Assembly: GCA_963737075.1 (NCBI GenBank)
Contig: CAVTRI010000002.1
Span: 1,116,001-1,180,000, forward strand
DNA length: 64,000 bases
Direction: 5' to 3'
Origin: CAVTRI01 sp963737075
GTDB lineage: Bacteria > Actinomycetota > Acidimicrobiia > Acidimicrobiales > Palsa-688
In this document: in pieces, positions 38,001 to 47,076 of the stretch
Numbering within the stretch: the first letter of the stretch is position 1
Layout of the letters: every line of letters begins with the position of its first letter
Made by a program: the position numbers and the translations under genes
Notes under the pieces: generated by a model
Told to the model about the DNA's origin: nothing
Database searches by the model: none
The model's input: only the letters and a program-made list of their open reading frames with translations

Positions 38001-39732
38001 GAGACGGCCGGACCGCGACGCAGAAGTTTCAGCCGCAGGACTCCTTCGGGGGCCGCCAGCGGCTGGTAGAGCGTCACGCCGAGATGGTCGGCCTCGAGCT
38101 CTCCGATTCGACGGATGTCAGCCACCGCCGTCCGGGGCGGGCAGTCCTCCTGGTACGCGGGCGGGAACGCGTTCGCATACAGGCGGTGCAACCGGAGGCC
38201 GTCTGCCTCTCCGTACGCCTCGACCAGCGCCCCGGCCAGATCCTCGACCCAGGACCGGGTCGCTTCGGCCAGGCGGGCCTCGATCTCGGCGATGTCGAGC
38301 TCGCGTTCGTCGTCGCTTGTGACCTCGAAGACGTAGTAAAGGCGGGCCAGGACCGACTCGGAAAGGTAGGTGGAGTACTCGACGGCGCCCCCTCGTAGCG
38401 CGTCGCGCAAGATGCCCTCAATCCGCCGCCGAGACGACGTCGTATAACGGTCGCGAGGTAGGAAGACCAAGCAGGAGAAGAAGCGATGGAACGGGTCGCG
38501 GCGGATGAACAGGCGCACCTGTTGGCGCTCCTCGATCCCCACGATGCCCATGCTCGTGTCGAAGAGCTCCTCTACACAGACGCCTGCAGGAGCTCATCCC
38601 GCTGGTAGGTCTCGAGGACACCCACCAGGCTTTTGCCACTATGACTGTCCGGCGCGAACCCCGCTTGACGGATTACCGCTTCCGCCTTTCGGCGGATGAC
38701 CGGGATCTCGAAGCAGCTGGTGCTGTATGCCTGGCGGGTGAACAGACCGAGGAACCGGTGCTCGCCGGTCACCTCGCCGGCGCTGTCGAAAAACCGCACA
38801 GCGAAATAGTCCAGATGGCTTGGGCGCTCGACAGTCGAGCGGCGGTTCGTCTTGCTCAAGACCAGCGCCTGTGGCTGGCGCGCCAGCGCTGCCGCGTAGG
38901 GAGACAGAAGGGTGGGGGAGGCGGGCGCGCCGCCCGGTCGAAGGATACCCAGCCCAGTCTCGACGACCGCCAGCAAGAACTCCTGGCCGTCCCGGCGCTC
39001 CAGCTGGTATTGCCGATAGCCCAGAAAGACAAAATGGTCGGCGGCGAGCCAGTGGAGGAAGGCTTCCGCTTCTTGAGACTCGTCTTCCGGCAGGGCGCTC
39101 GCCCTCAGTTCCTCTGCCACCTTCGCGGTCGTGGTGACGATGAAATTTCGGTCCTCGACCGCACTGCGCACGTCGCCGAGAACTCTGATCAGGTTCAGGC
39201 GGAGCTCTTGAAGCTGCGCGGGGTCCGAGATCCGGTCGACCTCGACGTGAACGAACGCTTCGGCCGGACCGAAATCAGTCGCCGCCCCGCCCCCGGCAGC
39301 CCACCCCGACACGTCGAGCACGTGCCCGTCCGGCCCGCGACGGACACCCATGACCGGGTGAAGGACCACATGAATGCCGAGCCCGTGGCGGCTCAGTTCC
39401 ATCGTGATCGAGTTGACCAGAAATGGCATGTCGTCGACCACGACATCGACCACGTTGTGCGGCGACTGCCAGCCGTGGTGGTCGATGTCGGGGTTGTAGA
39501 CCGCCACCGCCGGCGTGCGCGGCGGGCGGACAGCCCCCAGCTGCCAATGGCTGACCACGGCCCCGTACAAGTCCTGGGTCGCCCGCCCAGCCAGCTCCCC
39601 GGGATCGACCCCGGCGATGTAGCGCCGAGCGAACTCGGCGCAAACGACCTTTTGCGGACCCAGACGGGCGTCGATGACGTCCACGACCCTTGCAATCAAC
39701 GCCTCCGTGGGCGCTTCGGAGCGGCTGGACAT
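35097..39732 (-). CDS. gdh: large NAD-specific glutamate dehydrogenase, two frameshifts and a missing catalytic segment
   Basis: GDH of the ~180-kDa class (Mycobacterium Rv2476c type) deaminates glutamate to 2-oxoglutarate. ATG 39732 follows GGGAGG. N-terminal part to ~38575 (DDMPFLVNSITMELSRHG, FVFLGYRQYQLERRDG), main part to ~35340, last ~80 residues in a third frame ending at 35097. Frame changes lie near 38570 and 35340; each fits one base. Near 37330, GIRWSDRREDFRTEVHGLMKAH runs directly into LLDLTDNLVEGAVV. Relatives, as I know them, have about 50-60 residues here including VKNAVIVP.GAKGGF, with glycine-rich and lysine residues of the active site. Downstream motifs (VVAADKGTA.FSDIAN, WLGDAFASGGSSGYDHK, GVDCSDHEVNIK) are intact. 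The protein is therefore probably catalytically dead even if the frameshifts are errors. Confidence 0.88.
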
Positions 39733-39762
39733 GTCGACCTCCCTTGCCCTACCCGCACGCAA

Positions 39763-40300
39763 TGTCTACTCCAGCGGCGGGCCACCCGCACCGAGGGGCG
39801 CCGACTCGGTCCGCTCGGACGGCCACCTCCCCACCAGCCCGCCGAGGCACGAGACAATTCGAACATCGAATATCGGCTCCCTCCAGCAGAGGAGCCGTTA
39901 TTCGTTCCCGGGAACCCTGAGCGTAACGTTGGCCAGTGGTACGGCGACAGCGGCTGCAAGTCGCTCAAAAATGGCAGGCTCGAGTCGATCGAGGGTGGAA
40001 ATCCAAGCTTCGATGTGACCCTCGAGGGACTCATCGGCGACCCGTCATCGGTACCCAAGCTTCCAGTTGCCGCAACGATCGTGACAGCACCGCCGGTCCC
40101 GTTCACGATCTCCGCTGACAGGCTCCGACCAGCCGACCCGGTTCCGAGTACGACGGTCGAATACCGGAGTTGGCCGGTCGCGACTCGCTCGCGGGGCAGG
40201 GCTGAGGTTTGGTCAAGTGGTCATTGATCGTTGTTCGCTCGGCCTGGTTGGTGTGAACTTTCCTCCGGCGTCGACATCGAGATCGGCAGGGAGGCAGCAG
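39763..40300. other. gap between divergent genes
   Basis: It separates the GDH and FAD-oxidoreductase starts. Frames are open on both strands, but none carries a family motif. Confidence 0.35.
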
Positions 40301-41696
40301 ATGGCGATTGTCGCAGGTGACCTGGGGGCGTTCAGATCCGGATTCGCGGGACAGGTGATGACCGCGGACGATCCGGACTACGAGGGAGTCCGGGCCGAGT
40401 GTGTCTGGAACGGTGATGTCGACCGCCGTCCATGGCTGATCGCCCGGGCCACGTCGGCGGCCGACGTTGCGTCGGTGATCGTCTTCGCTCGGGAGGCGGG
40501 CCGGGAGCTGACCGTGCGTGGCGGTGGCCACAACTTTGCGGGCTCGTCCATCGCCGATCAGGCGGTCATGATCGATCTGGGCGGCCTGTCACAGGTCACG
40601 GTGGATGCGGCAGAAAAGCGAGCGGTCTGCGGCGGGGGGACCCGGTGGGCGCAGCTGGACGCCGCGACTCAAGAGCATGGGCTGGCGACACCGGGCGGCT
40701 TCGTTAGTCATACGGGGGTGGCCGGGCTGACCCTCGGTGGGGGCATGGGTTGGCTCAGTCGCCTGGCGGGCCTCAGCTGCGACAACCTCCTGTCGGCGGA
40801 GTTGGTGACCGCCGACGGGTCGGTGGTGACCGTCTCCGAGGGCGAAAACCCTGACCTGTTCTGGGCGATCCGAGGTGGCGGGGGGAACTTCGGCGTGGTG
40901 ACCTCGTTCGAGTTCCGGCTGCAACCTGTCGGCCCGGTCATGCCGCTGGCTCTGTCGTTCTGGGACCTTGACAGCGGACCGGAAGCCTTTCGGGCGGCGC
41001 GGGATCGGATCCCCGCGATCTCAAGCGACGTCGCCATATTCATGGCTGCGCTCAACGCCCCCCGGCGCCGTTCGTCCCCGAGCCGTGCCGGGGGGTTCCG
41101 GGCTACGCGGTGCTGTTCGTCGGATACGGCAGCGAGGACAACCACGCTCGGGCCGTCGCCGGCCTGCGGGCAGCGGTCCCTCCGACCTTCACGTTCGACA
41201 CCCCGATCCCGCACACCGCGTTGCAGCAGATGTTCGACGACAGCGCCCCGTGGGGGATTCGGGGCTACGAGAAGGCCGTGTACCTCGACGAGCTCAGCGA
41301 TCCCGTGATCGACACGATGGCGCAGTACGTGCCGGAGAAACAGTCGCCAATGTCGTTCATGCCGATGTTCGTCCTCGGCGGGCGCTACGCCGAACGATCG
41401 GACGACGACACCGCCTTCGGCGGGAGCCGTCGGTGTCGTTACGCACTCAATATCGCCGCCCTGGGGTCGACCCCGGAGTTGCTCGACGCCGACCGCCAAT
41501 GGGTGCGGGACTACTGGTCCGCCCTCGTGCCACACGCCGCCGGGGCTACGTGAACTTCATGACCGAGTTCGAGGAGAACCGGGTCCGGGCCAGCTACGGG
41601 GAAGCCAAGTACGAGCGGCTCAGCCGGATAAAAGGGAAGTACGACCCGGACAACGTGTTCCACTTCAACGCTAACATCCGGCCCGCCGCTGGCTAG
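40301..41696 (+). CDS. FAD-linked oxidoreductase (berberine-bridge/6-hydroxynicotine oxidase type), two frameshifts
   Basis: Flavoenzyme with PCMH FAD domain. ATG 40301 follows GGGAGG. Residues 1-250 read intact: ARATSAADVASVIVFAREAG, RGGGHNFAGSSIAD (the His is the usual covalent FAD attachment), GGGTRWAQLDAAT and GVAGLTLGGGMGWLSRLAGL. The Cys of bicovalent members is replaced (SHTGVAG). A C6 run near 41060 must be C7 to continue into FVPEPCRGVPGYAVLFVGYG (frame to ~41540), then another one-base shift leads to the BBE C-terminal motif YDPDNVFHFNANI. About 465 residues when corrected, the normal length. Substrate unknown. Confidence 0.85.
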
Positions 41697-41799
41697 CCGG
41701 AGGCGTTGGCGGGACCGCCTCCCGGTTGCGATCCCAGGTCATACGATCACCGTATGACGCCTACGGTCAGTGTTTGGAGGACCGACAGGCCTCAGGCAC

Positions 41800-42045
41800 G
41801 TCACGGCCACGGTCGAAGCAGTGGACACGCCGGACGTCGGCTGAATATCCCAGTTGGGATGCGGTCGGGTTCCAATCTCGATGGTTGCGAGCGCTACGCG
41901 GGGGTCCGTTTTCGAGGACCAGGGTGTAGCCGCTCACGGTTGCTCGTTCAGTTGCGCCTGGCGTTGGATGGTCGGCGTGGCCCTGCGGTGAAGACGTCGC
42001 TGAGCGCGGCTGGCAATCGTGACCAGCATGCCGCCGAACTGCCGT
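41800..42045 (-). pseudogene. decayed hicAB toxin-antitoxin copy
   Basis: On the minus strand GMLVTIASRAQRRLHRR...IQRQAQLNEQP matches the end of the intact HicA at 45744 (GLVTIAGALSDDLHPR...IQRQAQLKEQP), and the overlapping start VSGYTLVLENG matches its HicB (MSAYTLVLEAS). The GTGA overlap at 41934-41937 is preserved. The HicA N-terminus with its catalytic His is missing and HicB breaks down after ~40 codons. About 110 bp align to the 45.7-kb copy at roughly 70% identity by eye. Confidence 0.65.
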
Positions 42046-42211
42046 CCTCGTTGACATCTCAAGTGCAGGGGGAGCGACGCGGACCATCCTTCGTTCTACG
42101 GGCTGTTGCAGCGGTGCGCAACCGGAAGCGGCCGGTTCGCGTCTCGCCGTATTGAGCGACTCGGCCGCAGCTGGCCCCCAATAGATGACCGGGACCGGCA
42201 GGGCTGAAAGA

Positions 42212-42475
42212 TTAGCGGGCCGCCCCAGTGCCGCCCTGCATGTTCGGGCAGGGGTGGGTGGTCGACGACCCCGGTGTCGTCGTCGGCGAACTGGCGGTGG
42301 TCGTCGGCGACACAGTGGTGGACGAGCTCCCGCTGGAGGATTGGATGGTGTGTACGCTGCTGCTGGGACGGCTCGAGCCACTCGTACTGGCGGTGGCCGC
42401 GGAGACACCGACCCCGAGGCTCAGCCCTGCCGCGGCCGCGCCTACCACGAGGAACAGCGTGGGGCGCTTCAGCAT
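42212..42475 (-). CDS. small exported Ser/Thr-rich protein
   Basis: 87 residues. Signal peptide KRPTLFLVVGAAAAGLSLGV ending SAATAS, then a Ser/Thr stalk (SSSGSSSTTVSPTTTASS) and a short tail HPCPNMQGGTGAAR with one Cys. GAGAAGAAG precedes the ATG. Small exported proteins ending PCPNM/PCPHM.GG occur in actinobacteria, function unknown. Confidence 0.65.
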   Translation of the reverse strand: MLKRPTLFLVVGAAAAGLSLGVGVSAATASTSGSSRPSSSVHTIQSSSGSSSTTVSPTTTASSPTTTPGSSTTHPCPNMQGGTGAAR

Positions 42476-42900
42476 TCGCTTCTTCTCTTTCGGGCCGGCA
42501 CGTCCGGCTTGGGCGATTACGCCACCGGAAGCTCAGAATGCGCGCTTGGAACTTCCTCCGCAGCCGACGAGCTTCGGCGCGTACCAAGTCATGACTCGCT
42601 TTCGGGCGAACCAACCCCTACCTGGGTGGATATTGCGGGCCGGCCGCCAACGGTTCAGGCTACGTCGTATCGTTCAATCGACCCCGGCTGCTCGGTTCTC
42701 CCTAATAACACGGTGTCTCGGAACGTCCGACGTCGTCGTAAGCCGCGTAATGAAAAAAACCGGCCCAAATCACACGCAGCGCCTGTCCGTAGGACCACAT
42801 GTAAGGGACGGTAACCTGACCGGGTCAGGCCAACCGTTTCAGCAATGACATGTTTGAGCAGCTGGAGAATCCGTAGCAGGGTGAGGGCCGTTTCAGAAAG
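42476..42900. other. 425-bp stretch without a recognised gene
   Basis: Includes a less GC-rich patch near 42700-42770. It should hold the promoter of the exported protein. Nothing else seen. Confidence 0.35.
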
Positions 42901-43092
42901 TCATCGTGGGTTCAATCCTCGCAGCCCCCTAGCAAGCTGCTCGTATACAACCGATTCCGTGTGGGATATTGCTTCCTGGTGGGCGAAACCCGCGTCACGG
43001 AATAGGCGGGCGTCAGCCTCTTTCTGTATTGCGGCTAGCGCCAAGGCGTGCTCTATGGCCCCCAGCTCGCTTTGCGACAGGTCAATGTTCAT
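42901..43092 (-). CDS. small helical protein
   Basis: 63 residues: MNIDLSQSELGAIEHALALA, two amphipathic helices, no membrane segment. The very strong ribosome site GGGGAGGAGGTGAAC ahead of the ATG argues that it is translated. No family recognised. It is divergent from the TetR regulator 290 bp away. Confidence 0.6.
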   Translation of the reverse strand: MNIDLSQSELGAIEHALALAAIQKEADARLFRDAGFAHQEAISHTESVVYEQLARGLRGLNPR

Positions 43093-43382
43093 TGTTCACC
43101 TCCTCCCCGTCGTGGGCGGGAGGAGCACGGTGACTCGCATCGGCCCCGTCGACATCGTCCGCGGCGCGGCCGATGCGGGCGGTTCGACCGCCAATTCCGC
43201 GGTCGGTCCTTGCGGCCCCTTCTTATTACACACCACAGCATCTCCTGTTGTCTCACCGAGCCCTCAGGGTGGGGTGTGACAGCGGTCTTACACATCCCTG
43301 ACAGCGGTGTCGCGTCATCTTACTAGCTGGTAAACTTTGATGTTAACAGCCTTCAGACACGCTTTGGACTAACGTCTGCAAC

Positions 43383-43990
43383 GTGTCGCACACGTTTTCA
43401 TCCAGGCGTTCGGCAAACCGACTCCGCCGCAGCGAGGCCCGCCAACACATCATCGACGCCGCCCGCCGGGAGCTGAAGGACAAGCCTTTCCGGGAGCTCC
43501 GCGTCGACGAGTTGATGCAGGAGACCGGGCTCAGCCGGACCGCCTTCTACCGGTTCTTTCCCGACCGCGAAGCGGTTCTCGTCGACCTGCTCGAGGAGGT
43601 ATGGGACGCGCTTGCCGAGGCCCGTGACCTGGAATCCGGCGGCGAGGTGGGGGTGTCAGCGCGGCCGGCATCGGGAGACTGCGTCAGCTGCTGACCGAGA
43701 ACCGGGGGGTGCTCAAAGCCGTCGCGGACGCCGCAGCCAGTGACGAGGAAGTCGAGCGCACCTATCTCGCTTTCATGCACTCTTACTGGATCGACGACCT
43801 CACAAGGCGGATCAAGGATGCGCGACAGCGCGGTCTGGCTCGGAATCTGGACCCCGAGCTCGCTGGTGAAGCGCTCGGCTGGATGGCGGAACGCATGGTC
43901 ACCCAGTCTCTCGACCGCGACCCCGACCAGGTGCTCGACACGATCATCACGGTCCTGAGCCGATGCATCTACAGCCCAGAGCCGAGCTAG
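43383..43990 (+). CDS. TetR-family regulator, frameshifted
   Basis: GTG 43383. DNA-binding domain: SEARQHIIDAARRELKDKPF, ELRVDELMQETGLSRTAFYRFFPDREAVL, the standard TetR helix-turn-helix. The first frame stops at 43694 but the protein continues in another frame from about 43660 (GIGRLRQLLTENRGVLKAVADA) to 43990, with WLAERM-like GWMAERMVTQSLDRDPDQVL. One base lost or gained near 43655. ~202 residues corrected. It probably controls the ferritin-like gene that follows. Confidence 0.8.
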
Positions 43991-44129
43991 CGCTCTCGTC
44001 CAGTCGCTCTGACGCCCATCTCGACCGAGCCGCGGCCGTCAATCCCGCCCCAACCACCAACGCGGTGTCGCTGGCGCTGGCTACATCGATCATGTCGACT
44101 CCTGGGTACGGCGCCCGCAGCCGGCCCGG

Positions 44130-44550
44130 ATGACGTCCCGCGCCCGACGGCCGCCCGCCCCCAGACTCTCGACCGCTCCCTGTCACGAACCCACGAACCT
44201 ACCGTGCCGGGCAGAAGGAGCACAGAAGGCGTCGGGCATCCAGAGTGCCGCCCAGCGCCGGACCATCCACGCCGAAACGTTGACACAGCGTTCGGTCCGG
44301 CTTGACCTCGACGGAATCGACTTCACCACCTTCTCGGAACGACCGCTGGACCCGGAAACGCTGCGATGCCTGGGCTACATGCACGACGTCGAGCACCACA
44401 TCATCTGCTGCCCGCGCGACCTGCTGGTCACCCGCGCCCACCGCGATCCAGACGTCACGGCCTTTCTGGCCTGCTGGTCCTACGAGGAGAACTGGCACGG
44501 CGAGGCCCTGGCCCTGGTGCTGGCCGCCCACGGCGAGCCGAGAGCGTTGA
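44130..44550 (+). pseudogene. ferritin-like/acyl-ACP desaturase-like protein, truncated
   Basis: SAAQRRTIHAETLTQRSVRL, GYMHDVEHHIICCPRDLL, DVTAFLACWSYEENWHGEAL and ALVLAAHGEP match an actinobacterial family with a di-iron ferritin-like fold. Homology stops at about 44545 and the remaining frame to 44828 reads through unrelated DNA containing repeat copy B. Start uncertain: ATG 44130 is the only in-frame ATG. It follows the TetR gene, a pairing I know from related genomes. Confidence 0.6.
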
Positions 44551-44739
44551 CTATTTTTAGTCGGCTGGGCCATCTTCTCTCTTTGGTAGGGGCGCCTGAG
44601 GAGGCCGGGCTGTGCCAAGTCATTTTCGGCGACGGTGTCATCCGTGGCGGCCCACGGCTCCGAAGAGACAGCGAGAGGAGCGTCCCTTATGCATCTGATA
44701 CAGAATCAGGTGGTGCTGACCCTGGTCAGACGGTCGGAT

Positions 44740-44815
44740 CTGGCAGCCAAACCGGCAGCCAACACAGTCGACGCGGGCCGACATCCGCGAACTACACTCG
44801 AGTATTTCTGCAGGT
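44740..44815 (+). repeat. 76-bp dispersed direct repeat, copy B
   Basis: Partner of 23932-24007 (61 of 76 positions identical, same orientation, 20.8 kb apart). It adjoins the broken end of the ferritin-like gene. Confidence 0.65.
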
Positions 44816-44912
44816 GAGAGGTTCCTAGCAACATAGAACGACCTCACGAAAGCGACTGTTTGTCAGACACAGGGGCCTCCTCTTCTTGCGAAGGTTGGTA
44901 GGTGTGGAAGCC

Positions 44913-45006
44913 CCGAGGTTCCCAAAAGACCTCGGTCAGCCACCAAGGAGCGGAGGCCCCGCTCCTTTCATCACATCAAGGGGTCGAGCAGCACCCTGCT
45001 CGACCC
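44913..45006. other. three tandem perfect hairpins
   Basis: Stem CCGAGGT (44913-44919/44929-44935, 9-nt loop), stem AAGGAGCGG (44945-44953/44959-44967, 5-nt loop, then T), stem GGGTCGAGCAG (44981-44991/44996-45006, 4-nt loop). All stems are perfect and within 94 bp. Possible stacked terminators, a structured RNA, or a recombination site. The flanks 44551-45253 contain no gene I trust. Confidence 0.6.
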
Positions 45007-45253
45007 GGCGAGCCATCAACTGCCGGTCAACCCAAACCCACTCCTGTGGACGGAGACTCCAATCTCGAGCCGTCCGCCGACGTCGGCCAAGCCCACCGGA
45101 CAGATGGCCCGGCAAGCGCGGTGATGCTCGCCGTGGCCGGGGCGGACGAATCGACACGTCACCCCGCGCCTATCCGCACGAACAAAACGCACGCCGTCGG
45201 TCCAGACGTCGCCGCGTCGGGGCCGCGAACTCGGGATTTGCGTCGTCGGCGAG

Positions 45254-45538
45254 CTAAGGCTGTCGGGCGGGTGTAGGGACTGGCTTCGGCTTGGGTCGCG
45301 GGTGCGGGCGTTCACCAGGGCGCGGTTCGCCGGGATCGCCGGGCCGGCAGTCAGGACCGTGGTCGTCGCGCCGATGGAGCCAGCCGGAGATATCGGGCCA
45401 GTCCCAGGCGGGCTGACCGGAGACCGTCCAGCGGGGCGCCGGAAAATCCGGATGCCGTCGCCGCCATTGGCGGACGGTGATCGACGCCACCTGGGCCCGG
45501 GCGGCGATGTCGGCGACGCCGACAGGGTCGGCCGGCAT
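45254..45538 (-). CDS. small helix-turn-helix protein of the hicAB operon
   Basis: 94 residues. The first 55 are an AlpA/MerR-like DNA-binding fold: VGVADIAARAQVASITVRQW, RRHPDFPAPRWTVSG, WDWPDISGWLHR. The tail is Pro/Arg-rich and disordered. Its ATG overlaps the HicB stop (TGATG), so it is the third gene of the hicA-hicB operon and probably its repressor, since this HicB lacks an obvious DNA-binding tail (inference). Confidence 0.75.
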   Translation of the reverse strand: MPADPVGVADIAARAQVASITVRQWRRRHPDFPAPRWTVSGQPAWDWPDISGWLHRRDDHGPDCRPGDPGEPRPGERPHPRPKPKPVPTPARQP

Positions 45539-45747
45539 CAGGCGACGACCTCGATGGCGTCGGTGTGGGGCTCGGGAACCGTCTGGCCGGCCTGGCGTAG
45601 CCCTTCGAGGTGGAAGGCGAGCGCCTCGGTGGCGTTGGCGATGGTCTCCTCCCGGGTGGAGCCGGTGGCGACGCAGCCAGGGACCTCGGGGAAATAGGCA
45701 GACCAGTTGTGCTCGCTGGCTTCGAGGACCAGGGTGTAGGCGCTCAT
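45538..45747 (-). CDS. hicB: HicB-family antitoxin
   Basis: 69 residues: MSAYTLVLEASEHNWSAYFP, EVPGCVATGSTREETIANA, EALAFHLEGLRQAG are the partially degraded RNase H-like HicB fold. It neutralises HicA. The start overlaps the hicA stop (ATGA). It ends without the helix-turn-helix or ribbon-helix-helix domain that many HicB have; the next gene supplies one. Confidence 0.88.
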   Translation of the reverse strand: MSAYTLVLEASEHNWSAYFPEVPGCVATGSTREETIANATEALAFHLEGLRQAGQTVPEPHTDAIEVVA

Positions 45748-45938
45748 GGCTGCTCCTTTAGCTGGGCCTGACGTTGTATCGACCGCCAGGTTCTCGGATG
45801 CAGGTCATCGCTCAACGCTCCGGCGATGGTGACCAGCCCGGGCTTGGCGGGGTGGCTGTACTGGCGGTGGCTGCCGCGGGTGCGGGCCAGTCGCCAACCG
45901 TCGGCTTCGATCATTCGGATCGCCTCACGGACCTTCAC
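45744..45938 (-). CDS. hicA: HicA-family mRNA interferase toxin
   Basis: 64 residues from GTG 45938 (VKVREAIRMIEADGWRLART). The dsRBD-like HicA fold cuts mRNA; the catalytic His lies in RGSHRQYSHP (family knowledge). Length and motif complete, so it should be active. First gene of hicA-hicB-HTH; divergent from the small gene at 45975, with only 36 bp between. Confidence 0.88.
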   Translation of the reverse strand: MKVREAIRMIEADGWRLARTRGSHRQYSHPAKPGLVTIAGALSDDLHPRTWRSIQRQAQLKEQP

Positions 45939-45974
45939 TCCCACTGTAACGCTCAACGCTACAGTGTCCTTCCC

Positions 45975-46328
45975 GTGGGTCGGCAGTCGAAGGCGGTGAC
46001 CGCACGCCGGCACGCCACCCTGCGGGCGGCCGAACGCTATGGCCTGGTCTACGACCGGGACCTGCGCGCCCAGCTGCTGGCGGCCATCCGCCACGGTGAC
46101 AGCATCGTCGTGGAACGCCAGTCCAACCGGGTGCGCGTCCATGACATCTCCTTCGACGGCCGGACGGTGCGGGTCGTCTACGACCGAGAACGCCGGGAGA
46201 TCGTCACCTTCCTCCCCGGGCGTGACCTCGACAGCGCAGCGTCGAGCCGAGGTGACAGACAGCACGACACAAACGACCTCCAGCAGACCCGGATCGAGCG
46301 GTCTCCGTGCGACGATGAGGTCAGCTAG
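45975..46328 (+). CDS. small protein divergent from hicAB
   Basis: From GTG 45975 (alternative GTG 45996), up to 117 residues. Core RYGLVYDRDLRAQLLAAIRH, DSIVVERQSNRVRVHD, VRVVYDRERREIVTFLP has a beta-beta-beta pattern like small phage or toxin-antitoxin proteins of the DUF4258/RelE-like kind; not confirmed. The promoter must overlap that of hicA. The C-terminal ~35 residues are low complexity. Confidence 0.55.
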   Translation: MGRQSKAVTARRHATLRAAERYGLVYDRDLRAQLLAAIRHGDSIVVERQSNRVRVHDISFDGRTVRVVYDRERREIVTFLPGRDLDSAASSRGDRQHDTNDLQQTRIERSPCDDEVS

Positions 46329-47076
46329 CTAGCCGGTCGGCGGGCAGGACCATCGGCGGCCACTGTGGGACCCCCCGACTGAGGCGCTCGGGCCGAGCCG
46401 CCTGCGAACTCGGCCTCCACCCTGGCAGCTTTCATTAGCCGCTCCGAGTGCCGACCGACGACGAGGTCTTGGTTGGCCGGACATTCGAGATCGAGCACGC
46501 CCGCACCCGGCACGCACCCAGCATGTGGCTTACCCTCGCAGGCGGACCCAGAGCCGCGAACCAGGATTCCCGTCCAATCGACTCCGGTCCTGCGCCAGCC
46601 GTACGCCATCGTCCACGTCACCGCTGTCCGAGCTGCGTGCGCCGACGTGCTGTCCGGAACGCGGTCTCGGCGCGAGTCCAGCGGCCGGATGCGCAACCCA
46701 GCCCTCAGCACGACGCCCACCTTGTGGGAGAACACGATCGGTCTTCCGCCCAACTGCCGTCACCACCTGGTCGACCCTCCGCACGACGGTTCGCAGGCGG
46801 CCGGCACCTTCGGCACCGGCCGCCCACCACAGCATCCCGTGTGTGAGGATCTGCTTTACAGACCTTTCATGGCGGTGGCCGCCACGAATGGATGAGAATC
46901 GTGGCGGGTCCGGCTGAGCTCGCTCTTCCTTGGTGCAGTTGAGCCCGTTTTACAGACTGACGCCCGGGGTCTTCCCGGCACCACGAACTGTTGTCCTCGA
47001 GCACGCCTCATAGCGTCGTTGATCGGTTGACCCTGCCGGCCCGCCCAGTCCCGCCGAGTAGGAGGAGGCCAAAATT
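46329..47076. other. 750-bp stretch, probably decayed
   Basis: Several overlapping frames on both strands, none with a motif or ribosome site. The right part (from ~46950) should be the left end of the IS110 element. Confidence 0.35.

Noticed and set aside
38641..40227. 528-codon plus-strand frame opposite the GDH start
   Set aside because: Shadow of the GDH gene; no motif, and the real gene on the other strand has a ribosome site and family matches.
42228..42848. 206-codon plus-strand frame
   Set aside because: It is antisense to a short exported protein that has a signal peptide and ribosome site, and it has no motif of its own.
42905..42935. tRNA-like T-arm (GGGTTCAATCC) possibly marking an attachment site
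   Set aside because: The stem has a mismatch, and no matching acceptor, D-arm or anticodon arm lies upstream.
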